DNA from: an uncultured Desulfovibrio sp.
GTDB lineage: Bacteria > Desulfobacterota > Desulfovibrionia > Desulfovibrionales > Desulfovibrionaceae
NCBI GenBank assembly: GCA_937926875.1
Contig: CALBAX010000026.1
Span: 1-64,000 of the forward strand
DNA length: 64,000 bases
Direction: 5' to 3'
The stretch's first letter is position 1. Each line of letters starts with the position of its first letter. Position numbers and translations under genes: made by a program. The notes under the pieces were generated by a model. The model did no database searches and was not told where the DNA came from. It saw nothing but the letters and a program-made list of their open reading frames with translations. This document shows positions 41,722 through 49,258 of the stretch, in pieces.

Positions 41722-43086
41722 TCAGGCCAGGGCGGTCAGGTCGTAGGTGCTGCTCTCCACGATGTCGCCCTGCACCAGCGCGCCGGGGGCCACGCCCAGG
41801 CCGCTCACGTAGGTGATGCCGTCCACTTCGGGCGCCTGGAACCAGACGCGCCCCACATGCAGGCCCGGCCATTCGTCATGCGGCGCGTCCACCAGCACCG
41901 GCATGGTCCGGCCCACCGATTCCTGCAGCTGCTGCTCGCTGATCCCGGCCTGGATCTCCATGAGCGTGGCGCGGCGTTCCTCGCGCACTTCCATGGGCAC
42001 CTGGTCGGGCATGGCCGCCGCGGGCGTGCCTTCCTCGGCCTGATAGGCGAAGACGCCCAGGTGGCGGAAGCGCGTCTCTTCCACGAAACGGCACAGGGTC
42101 TGGAAATGTTCCTCGGTCTCGCCGGGATAGCCCACGATGAAGGTGGTGCGCAGGGCGGCCTCGGGCAGGGCCTCGCGCACGCGGTCCACCACGCGGCGGG
42201 GATCATGGGCGAAGGGGCGGCCCATGCGGGTCAGCACCTCGGGATGGGCGTGCTGCAGGGGGATGTCGAAGTACGGCAGCAGCTGCGGTCCGGCCTCGCG
42301 CATGTAGCGCAGCAGTTCGGGCGTGACGCCGCTGGGATAGAGGTAGAGCAGGCGCAGCCAGGTCAGGCGGTCCAGGGGCAGCAGCTCGTCCAGCAGGTGG
42401 GGCAGGCTTTGGGGCGTATCGAAGTCACTGCCCCACGAGGTCAGGTCCTGGGCCACCAGGACCAGTTCGCGCACCCCGCCGGCCAGCAGGCCGCGGGCCT
42501 CCTCGCGCAGGTCGGCGGCGGGCACGGAGCGCAGCGGGCCCCGGATGGAAGGGATGGTGCAGAAGGCGCACCTGTGGCGGCAGCCCTCGCCCACCTTGAG
42601 CCAGGCATAGGACGGGCCCGTGGAGAGCAGGCGGCCCGGCGCCGCGGGCGCCGCGGGCAGGCCCAGGGCCTCGCGCACCATGGCGGGCCAGTCCTCCAGC
42701 GCGTTGGTGGGCAGCCACAGGTCCACCTCGGGCAGGTCGGCGGCCAGATCCCTGACGCCGTAGCGCCCCACCATACAGCCGGCCACGGCCAGCAGGGGGC
42801 GGCGCTTGCAGCGGCCCAGGCGCTCCACGGCATCGAGGATGGAGCGGATGGACTCGCGCACGGCGGGTTCGATGAAGCCGCAGGTATTGATGAAGACCAG
42901 ACGTGCCCGGCCCATGTGTTCCACGCTGTGCACGGGCATGCCCAGCGAGCCCAGCAGATGCTCGGTATCCACACGGTTCTTGGGACAGCCCAGGCTCAGG
43001 GACCACACCGGCAAAGAGCCGGACACACGGGCGCGCGTCAGGGGCGCGGCCGCTCCGGCTGTGGAAGAAAAGGAATGGACAGTCAT
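41722..43086 (-). CDS. rimO: Ribosomal protein S12 methylthiotransferase
   Basis: RimO is a radical SAM methylthiotransferase that adds a methylthio group to an aspartate of ribosomal protein S12. The 454-residue protein has the UPF0004 start SLGCPKNRVDTE, the radical SAM cluster motif CRHRCAFC (CxxxCxxC), IRGPLRS, and a C-terminal TRAM domain (about 385-450). It is somewhat longer than typical family members at the N-terminus. It has its own RBS region and is followed on the same strand by the acyl-CoA ligase gene. Confidence 0.95.
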   Translation of the reverse strand: MTVHSFSSTAGAAAPLTRARVSGSLPVWSLSLGCPKNRVDTEHLLGSLGMPVHSVEHMGRARLVFINTCGFIEPAVRESIRSILDAVERLGRCKRRPLLAVAGCMVGRYGVRDLAADLPEVDLWLPTNALEDWPAMVREALGLPAAPAAPGRLLSTGPSYAWLKVGEGCRHRCAFCTIPSIRGPLRSVPAADLREEARGLLAGGVRELVLVAQDLTSWGSDFDTPQSLPHLLDELLPLDRLTWLRLLYLYPSGVTPELLRYMREAGPQLLPYFDIPLQHAHPEVLTRMGRPFAHDPRRVVDRVREALPEAALRTTFIVGYPGETEEHFQTLCRFVEETRFRHLGVFAYQAEEGTPAAAMPDQVPMEVREERRATLMEIQAGISEQQLQESVGRTMPVLVDAPHDEWPGLHVGRVWFQAPEVDGITYVSGLGVAPGALVQGDIVESSTYDLTALA

Positions 43087-43237
43087 GGAGACAGCCTATC
43101 CGTCTCTGTTTTTTTTGTCATCACAAATTGCACGATATGGTTGCGCAGGCAACAGGATGGCGGCATGTCCGGCAGCAGGGACGCCGCACCGGGACCGCCC
43201 CGCCCCGCAGGGACGGGAGGACATGAGGGAAGGCAGG

Positions 43238-43822
43238 CTAGAAGGCGTGGACGCGCCACGGCAGGGCCAGGAGGCGCAGGCTGTGCGGCTGGATGACCAG
43301 CAGCCGTTCCCGCTGCACGTCGGCGCTGCGGGTCACGAAGCTCCCGCGCGGGATCAGGGTCACGGCTTCGTCTTCGTGGCTGCAATCAAAAAGATGCAGC
43401 AGATCCCCGTCCATGCGGTCGGCGCAGGTCCAGTGCCGGTTCATGGGCGGCGTCTCGGGCGTCAGGTGCCGCAAAAAACGGAACAGGATGCAGCGGCCCT
43501 CGCCCGGGGCCAGCCACTCCCGGCAGGCTCCCCACAGGGCATCGGGCGAAACGGTCGCGCCTTCGGCAAAGGGCTTCTCCACCAGCAGGGGGTAGCGTTG
43601 CTGACGGGCCTGGAGCATGTCGTCCACCAGCTGCATGTAGTCCGTGTCCTGCTCCAGCACGGCCCGCAGGGCATCGGGATCCCCGGCCAGGGAAAGCAGG
43701 GTCTCGTTGAGGATGTCGCGCGCCTTGAGCGTCTGGATGCCGTGGGTCAGGCGCAGGGCGTTGAGCACGGCATAGATGGCGCAAAACGTGTCCAGTTTCC
43801 CCTGGAAAAAAGGTTTGAGCAT
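43238..43822 (-). CDS. Papain-like cysteine peptidase-like protein, unknown
   Basis: A 194-residue cytoplasmic protein. The N-terminus GKLDTFCAIYAVLNALR puts a Cys (Cys14) at the head of a hydrophobic helix, as in papain-fold and C39-like peptidases. His130 in NRHWTCAD and the Asp in LLHLFDCSHEDEAV could complete a Cys-His-Asp triad. No transporter or leader-peptide substrate gene is adjacent, so export processing is unlikely. Function is inferred from pattern only; the fold could equally host a transferase. GGAGG precedes the start at good spacing. Confidence 0.5.
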   Translation of the reverse strand: MLKPFFQGKLDTFCAIYAVLNALRLTHGIQTLKARDILNETLLSLAGDPDALRAVLEQDTDYMQLVDDMLQARQQRYPLLVEKPFAEGATVSPDALWGACREWLAPGEGRCILFRFLRHLTPETPPMNRHWTCADRMDGDLLHLFDCSHEDEAVTLIPRGSFVTRSADVQRERLLVIQPHSLRLLALPWRVHAF

Positions 43823-43930
43823 ACGAACCTCCGCATGCTGTTATGCCTGTTCCCCCCGGGCAAGGCAACCGGAAACGCCGGACAGGACAGAAGTTTTTTC
43901 TCCCCGGCCCGCCCGCGGGGCTTTTGCGGC

Positions 43931-43959
43931 TTTACAAGGCCTGCCGCAGCGGGTATAAG
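43931..43959 (+). promoter_or_regulatory. Sigma70-type promoter of panC
   Basis: TTTACA (43931-43936), 17 bases and TATAAG (43954-43959) precede panC; the predicted leader is about 28 bases. Confidence 0.65.
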
Positions 43960-43993
43960 GGAATCCCCACTAACTATATCACCATACCTTGAT

Positions 43994-44842
43994 ATGCAGA
44001 TATTCACTACTCCCCAAGATCTGGCGGCCCAGTGCCGCTCCTGGCACGCGGCCGGCGAGGACATCGCCCTTGTGCCCACCATGGGCTATTACCATGCCGG
44101 TCACGAAGCGCTCATGGACCAGGGCCGCGGCCTTGCCAAGCGTCTTGTGGTCAGCCTTTTCGTCAATCCCACCCAGTTCGGCCCCAATGAAGACCTTTCC
44201 GCCTATCCGCGCGACATCGAGCGCGACACGCGGATCGCCGCCGCCCACGGCGCGGACGCCATCTTCATCCCCGAGCCCGCGTCCATGTACGCGGAAGACC
44301 ATGCCACCTGGGTGGAAGTGCCGGAGCTTTCCCGCATCATGTGCGGCCTGAGCCGGCCCACCCATTTTCGCGGTGTCTGCACGGTGGTGCTGAAGCTGTT
44401 CATGATCACCCAGGCCGACGTGGCCGTCTTCGGCCAGAAGGACTGGCAGCAGCAGGCCATCCTGCGCCGCATGGTGCGCGACCTCAACGTGCCGGTACGC
44501 ATCGAGACCTGTCCCATCGTACGCGAGGAAGACGGCCTGGCCCTCTCCTCCCGCAACGTCTACCTCACCGAGGCGGAACGCCGCCAGGCCCCCTGGATCC
44601 ACCGCGGCCTGCAACTGGCCCGCGACATGGCCCAGAAGGGCCAGAGCAACGCCAAGATCCTGCGCGAGGCCGCCCTCTGCACCTGGGCGGATCACCTGAC
44701 CCTGGGCCGCCTGGACTACCTCAGCGTGGTGGACCCCGTGTCCATGGAACCCCTGGACACCGTGGACGGCCCGGCCCTCATGGCCTGTGCCATCCGCATG
44801 GGCAAGGCCCGCCTGATCGACAACATCCTGCTCAGGGACTAG
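43994..44842 (+). CDS. panC: Pantothenate synthetase
   Basis: Condenses pantoate with beta-alanine using ATP, the last step of pantothenate synthesis. The 282-residue protein has the HxGH-type ATP site in PTMGYYHAGH (His34, His37), FVNPTQFGPNEDL, FGQKDWQQ and the KMSKS-like LSSRNVYL. The start at 43994 gives the family N-terminus; the long upstream frame is antisense to the preceding gene. No panB or panD is adjacent. metK begins 154 bases downstream. Confidence 0.97.
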   Translation: MQIFTTPQDLAAQCRSWHAAGEDIALVPTMGYYHAGHEALMDQGRGLAKRLVVSLFVNPTQFGPNEDLSAYPRDIERDTRIAAAHGADAIFIPEPASMYAEDHATWVEVPELSRIMCGLSRPTHFRGVCTVVLKLFMITQADVAVFGQKDWQQQAILRRMVRDLNVPVRIETCPIVREEDGLALSSRNVYLTEAERRQAPWIHRGLQLARDMAQKGQSNAKILREAALCTWADHLTLGRLDYLSVVDPVSMEPLDTVDGPALMACAIRMGKARLIDNILLRD

Positions 44843-44996
44843 CGGACAGGCACTCGTGTTTTTTTCGGCAGGGGCCGGGCCGGCTGATGCCCAGGCCCGG
44901 CTTCCCCATGCCTGCCCGGCCGCCCGCACGGGCGGCGCAGGCGACCTGCGGCCCGACGACGGCCGCGGGCCATACTGAACCATGGAGAACAGACCA

Positions 44997-46169
44997 ATGC
45001 AAACCAAGGGCAAATATTTCTTCACCTCCGAGTCCGTGACCGAAGGCCATCCCGACAAGGTGGCGGACCAGATCTCCGACGCCGTCCTGGACACCCTGCT
45101 GGCCCAGGACCCCAACGCCCACGTGGCCTGCGAGACCCTGGTGACCACCGGCATGGCGGTCATCGCCGGCGAGATCACCACCACGGGCTACGCCGACCTG
45201 CCCCACGTGGTGCGCGAGACCATCCGCGAGATCGGCTACACCAGCTCCGACATGGGCTTCGACGCCGACACCTGCGCCGTGATCTCCTCCATCGACCACC
45301 AGTCCCCCGACATCGCCCAGGGCGTGCTGCGTGCCGCCCCTGAAGACCAGGGCGCCGGTGACCAGGGCATGATGTTCGGCTTTGCCTGCAACGAGACCCC
45401 CACCCTCATGCCTGCCCCCATCTTCTGGGCCCACCAGCTCTCCCAGCAGCTGACCAAGGTGCGCAAGGACGGCACCGTGCCCTTCTTCCGTCCTGACGGC
45501 AAGACCCAGGTCTCCTTCGAATACCTGGACGGCAAGCCCGTGCGCATCAACAATGTGGTGGTCTCCACCCAGCACGCCGCCTCCGCCTCCCAGGCCGACA
45601 TCATCGAAGCCGTGAAGAAGCACGTGATCCGTCCCGTGCTGGAGCCCTCCGGCTACTTCGACGAAAAGGACTGCGAGATCTTCATCAACACCACCGGCCG
45701 CTTCGTGGTGGGCGGCCCCATGGGCGACTGCGGCCTTACCGGCCGCAAGATCATCCAGGACACCTACGGCGGCAGCGGCCATCACGGCGGCGGCGCCTTC
45801 TCCGGCAAGGACCCCTCCAAGGTGGACCGTTCCGGCGCCTACATGGGCCGCTACATCGCCAAGAACGTGGTGGCCGCCGGTCTGGCCCCGGTGTGCGAAG
45901 TCCAGATCGCCTACTGCATCGGCGTGGCCGACCCGGTGAGCGTGCTGGTCTCCTCCCAGGGCACCAGCGACATCCCCGACGAAGTGCTGACCAAGGCCGT
46001 GCGTGAAGTCTTCGACATGCGCCCCTACTTCATCACCAAGCGCCTGGACCTCAAGCGTCCCATCTACTCCAAGACCTCCTGCTACGGCCACTTCGGCCGC
46101 GAGCTGCCCGAGTTCACCTGGGAAAAGACCGACGCCGTGGCCGACCTGCGCACCGCCGCCAAGGTCTAG
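44997..46169 (+). CDS. metK: S-adenosylmethionine synthetase
   Basis: Makes S-adenosylmethionine from methionine and ATP. The 390-residue protein has FTSESVTEGHPDKVADQ, the GAGDQGMMFG hexapeptide region, the GGPMGDCGLTGRKII block and HHGGGAFSGKD with catalytic Lys and His. The start at 44997 was chosen because GGAG lies 8 bases upstream; an in-frame ATG at 44982 would add MENRP. The 5' region contains a GC hairpin but no SAM-riboswitch class I recognise. Confidence 0.98.
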   Translation: MQTKGKYFFTSESVTEGHPDKVADQISDAVLDTLLAQDPNAHVACETLVTTGMAVIAGEITTTGYADLPHVVRETIREIGYTSSDMGFDADTCAVISSIDHQSPDIAQGVLRAAPEDQGAGDQGMMFGFACNETPTLMPAPIFWAHQLSQQLTKVRKDGTVPFFRPDGKTQVSFEYLDGKPVRINNVVVSTQHAASASQADIIEAVKKHVIRPVLEPSGYFDEKDCEIFINTTGRFVVGGPMGDCGLTGRKIIQDTYGGSGHHGGGAFSGKDPSKVDRSGAYMGRYIAKNVVAAGLAPVCEVQIAYCIGVADPVSVLVSSQGTSDIPDEVLTKAVREVFDMRPYFITKRLDLKRPIYSKTSCYGHFGRELPEFTWEKTDAVADLRTAAKV

Positions 46170-46190
46170 CCCGCACGACTGATCCTGTTG

Positions 46191-46219
46191 AAGGCCGGGG
46201 CTTCCCCCGGCCTTTTTTT
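46191..46219 (+). terminator. Terminator of metK
   Basis: AAGGCCGGGG (46191-46200) and CCCCGGCCTT (46205-46214) pair around CTTC and are followed by a seven-T run. Confidence 0.95.
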
Positions 46220-46495
46220 GTACCCGCCGGGCGGCCCGGCCTCCCGTGGGGCCCCTTCCTGCGGGCATCCGCCCCGATGGCCGGGGGGGAGCGCAGGGCC
46301 CGTCCTTGGCTCACGGAGCCCCGCCTGCGGACACCGGCGCTGGGGGGCCTTTTGCCAGTCGCCGCAGGGCCGGGCCATGAGGGGCCACGCCGGCCCGACT
46401 GCCGCAGACCTGAAGGCAGGCCACGCCGCACGGCGGACCGCATCCCGCCCCGGGCATACCGGCATTCCCCCGAGCGCTCGTGTCCGGCCTGCAAC
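46220..46495. other. GC-rich spacer, nothing clear
   Basis: About 275 bases between the metK terminator and the antiporter promoter. Open frames on both strands are short and noise-like. Confidence 0.3.
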
Positions 46496-46528
46496 TTGCA
46501 AGCCCTGTGCGGATCAAGTATATTGATC
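46496..46528 (+). promoter_or_regulatory. Antiporter promoter with overlapping palindrome
   Basis: TTGCAA (46496-46501), 17 bases and TATATT (46519-46524) form a promoter. A dyad GATCAA-GTATA-TTGATC (46512-46528) covers the -10 box and is a candidate repressor site. Confidence 0.6.
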
Positions 46529-46650
46529 GATTACGGATGCCGTGACATCCGCCGCCGCGCCCGGCGCGCGGCACAGCCACCGACCCGCAAGGCCGGCGGG
46601 GCCCGCGGGCCTGCCGCCATCCCATCCACCTTTCCGTGTGCCGAGGCATC

Positions 46651-48051
46651 ATGAACCCGCAAACCTACACGGCCCCGCAGGAACAGAAGGAAGCGCCGGC
46701 TTCCTTCGCCGCCATCCTGCCCCTGCTGCTCTTTTTGCTCATCTTCATCGGTACGGGCGTCAGCCTGAGCCTGGCCGGTGTGGACATGGCCTTCTACCAG
46801 CTCTCCGCCACTGTGGCCATCCTGCCCGCCATCGCCCTGGCCCTGATGCAGGGCCGGGCCCGCCTGTCCAAGAAGATCACCATATTCCTCACCGGCGTGG
46901 GCGAGATCAACATCATCACCATGTGCATGATCTACCTGCTGGCGGGCGGTTTCGCCGCCACGGCCACGGCCATCGGCAGCGTCGACGCCACGGTGAATTT
47001 CGGCCTTTCGCTGGTGCCCCCGGCCTTCATCCTGCCCGGCCTGTTCCTCATCGGCGCCTTCGTGTCCACAGCCATGGGCACCAGCATGGGCACCGTGGCC
47101 GCCATCACGCCCATCGCCCTGGGCGTGGCCGCACAGACCAGCATCGAAGTGCCCGTGCTCATGGGCGTGGTGCTGGGCGGAGCCATGTTCGGCGACAACC
47201 TGTCCATGATCTCGGACACCACCATCGCCGCCACCCGCACCCAGGGCTGCGAGATGGGCGACAAGTTCCGCATGAACTTCCTCATCGTCCTGCCCGCCGC
47301 CCTGCTCACCGTGGCCCTGCTCTGGTTCTCGGCCTCGGGCGGTACCGAAGTGGCCCTGCACGACTTCGAGCTGATCCGCGTCCTGCCTTACATGGCCGTG
47401 CTGGTGCTGGCCCTGACCGGGCTCAACGCCTTCATCGTCCTGGCTACGGGCATTTTGCTCAGCGGGCTGGTGGGCCTGTTCTGCGGCATCCCCGGCGCTG
47501 ACGGCCAGATGGTGCCCTACAGCCTGCTCCGCTGGGGACAGGACATCTACAAGGGCTTCACCGGCATGAACGAGATCATGGTCCTGTCCATGCTCATCGG
47601 CGGCCTGGGCGAGCTCATCCGCTACCACGGCGGCATCGCCTGGCTGCTGGCCCGTGTGGACGGGCTGGCCCGGCGTCTGGCCGGGAAAAACGGCCGCGAG
47701 GGCTCCTCGCGGGTGGGGGAATCCTGCATCGCCCTGCTGGCCAGCCTGGCCGACATCTGCACGGCCAACAACACCGTGGCCATCATCCTCACCGGCGGCC
47801 TTGCCCGCGAGATCGCCCTCAAGAACGGCATCGACCCGCGCCGCAGCGCCAGCCTTCTGGACATCTTTTCCTGCGTCTTCCAGGGCCTGATCCCCTGGGC
47901 CGCCCAGCTGCTGCTGGCCGGTTCCCTGGCCAGGATCTCGCCGCTGGAGATCACCATCAACAACTGGTACTGCATGCTGCTGGCCGTGGCCGGCATCCTG
48001 GCCATCATCCTGGGCCTGCCCCGCGTCAAGGCCCGCAGCACGGAGGTCTGA
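46651..48051 (+). CDS. NhaC-family Na+/H+ antiporter-like permease
   Basis: A 466-residue membrane protein with 11-12 hydrophobic segments and the NhaC signature GGAMFGDNLSMISDTTIAA, plus a second-half SCIALLASLADICTANNTVAIIL repeat. It probably exchanges Na+ for H+ (or a related organic substrate). The start at 46651 gives a polar N-terminus before the first helix; a GTG at 46636 would add five residues. The leader from the predicted promoter is about 120 bases. aroC begins 1 base after its stop. Confidence 0.85.
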   Translation: MNPQTYTAPQEQKEAPASFAAILPLLLFLLIFIGTGVSLSLAGVDMAFYQLSATVAILPAIALALMQGRARLSKKITIFLTGVGEINIITMCMIYLLAGGFAATATAIGSVDATVNFGLSLVPPAFILPGLFLIGAFVSTAMGTSMGTVAAITPIALGVAAQTSIEVPVLMGVVLGGAMFGDNLSMISDTTIAATRTQGCEMGDKFRMNFLIVLPAALLTVALLWFSASGGTEVALHDFELIRVLPYMAVLVLALTGLNAFIVLATGILLSGLVGLFCGIPGADGQMVPYSLLRWGQDIYKGFTGMNEIMVLSMLIGGLGELIRYHGGIAWLLARVDGLARRLAGKNGREGSSRVGESCIALLASLADICTANNTVAIILTGGLAREIALKNGIDPRRSASLLDIFSCVFQGLIPWAAQLLLAGSLARISPLEITINNWYCMLLAVAGILAIILGLPRVKARSTEV

Positions 48052-48052
48052 T

Positions 48053-49150
48053 ATGGCAGGCAATTCCTTCGGGCGCATCCTGCGCCTCACCTCTTACGGC
48101 GAATCCCACGGGCCCGGCCTGGGCGGCGTGCTGGACGGCTGCCCCGCGGGCCTGCCCCTGAGCGAGGAGGATCTGCAACGCGAGCTGGACCTGCGCAAGC
48201 CCGGACAGGGCGCCACGGCCACCAAACGCAAGGAATCCGATACCGTCCGCATCCTTTCCGGCGTGTTCCAGGGCCTGACCACCGGCACGCCCATCGCTTT
48301 CCACATCGCCAACGAGGACCAGCGCTCCCGCGATTACGGCAACCTGGCCCAGGTCTTCCGTCCCGGGCACGCGGACTGGGGCTTTTTCAAGAAGTTCCAC
48401 GGCATCCGCGACTATCGCGGCGGCGGCCGCTCCTCCGGGCGCGAGACCGTGGCCCGTGTAGCGGCCGGGGCCATCGCCAAAAAGCTGCTGGCCACGCGCG
48501 GCATCCGGATCGCGGCCGGGGCCGTGGAGCTGGGCGGCATCGCCGTGCCCCCTGAAGCGTGCGATCTGGACGCGGCCCTGAGCCGTCCCTTCTTCGCCGC
48601 CGCCGGCAGCGTGGTCCCGCTTTGGGAAGAGCGCGTCGCCGCGGCCCGTGCCGCCGGGGATACCCTGGGCGGCGTGGTGCAGGTGGTGGCCCGCAACGTG
48701 CCCGCCGGTCTGGGCGAGCCCTGCTTCGACAAGCTGGACGCCCGGCTGGCCTACGCCCTCATGGGCGTGGGCGCGGTCAAGGCCGTGGAGGTGGGCGAAG
48801 GCTTTGCCGCCGCGCGCCTCACCGGCTCGCAGAACAACGATCCCATGCTGCCCGGCGGCCGCTTTGCCAGCAATCATGCGGGCGGCATCCTGGGCGGCAT
48901 CTCCAGCGGCCAGGACATCGTGCTGCGCGTGGGCGTCAAACCCATCGCCTCCATCGCGCAGGAACAGCAGACCATCGACGTCCACGACCAGCCCGCCAGC
49001 GTGCTCATCGGCGGCCGTCACGATCTGGCAGCCATCCCGCGCATCGTGCCCGTGCTCACGGCCATGACCGCCCTGGTGCTGGCCGACGCCCTGCTGTTGC
49101 AGGAGCGCATGGCCGTCCTGCCCGTGCCCGACGGCGTGGACTGGTTTTAA
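48053..49150 (+). CDS. aroC: Chorismate synthase
   Basis: Converts EPSP to chorismate with reduced FMN, the last common step of aromatic amino-acid synthesis. The 365-residue protein has GNSFGRILRLTSYGESHGPGLG at the N-terminus, the RPGHAD and RDYRGGGRSSGRETVARVAAG blocks, and a GRHDLAAIPRIVPV C-terminal motif. It begins 1 base after the antiporter stop, so the two are translationally close though functionally unrelated. Confidence 0.98.
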   Translation: MAGNSFGRILRLTSYGESHGPGLGGVLDGCPAGLPLSEEDLQRELDLRKPGQGATATKRKESDTVRILSGVFQGLTTGTPIAFHIANEDQRSRDYGNLAQVFRPGHADWGFFKKFHGIRDYRGGGRSSGRETVARVAAGAIAKKLLATRGIRIAAGAVELGGIAVPPEACDLDAALSRPFFAAAGSVVPLWEERVAAARAAGDTLGGVVQVVARNVPAGLGEPCFDKLDARLAYALMGVGAVKAVEVGEGFAAARLTGSQNNDPMLPGGRFASNHAGGILGGISSGQDIVLRVGVKPIASIAQEQQTIDVHDQPASVLIGGRHDLAAIPRIVPVLTAMTALVLADALLLQERMAVLPVPDGVDWF

Positions 49151-49166
49151 GTTTCAAGGAAGTCTG

Positions 49167-49242
49167 GTACGGGGGAAAGGGCCCTTTTTCCTGCGGTGAA
49201 AAGGTCTCCCTTCCCCCGCGAACTCCCCATCCCCCAAAAACC
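49167..49242 (+). repeat. Dispersed hairpin element (copy 7)
   Basis: Arms at 49171-49190 and 49198-49217 pair (GGGGGAAAGGGCCCTTTTTC against GAAAAGG..CCCTTCCCCC). The tail GAACTCCCCATCCCCC-AAAAACCGCG follows. It separates aroC from recD2. Confidence 0.65.
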
Positions 49243-49258
49243 GCGCTCCTGGTCTGCC

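Noticed and set aside
39310..43296. 1328-codon open frame antisense to the acyl-CoA ligase and rimO
   Set aside because: Both sense genes are complete with catalytic motifs; the antisense frame only reflects codon bias and the repeat tail.
44843..44996. SAM riboswitch ahead of metK
   Set aside because: The leader contains a GC hairpin but none of the conserved cores of SAM-I, SAM-II, SAM-V or SAH elements that I can recognise.
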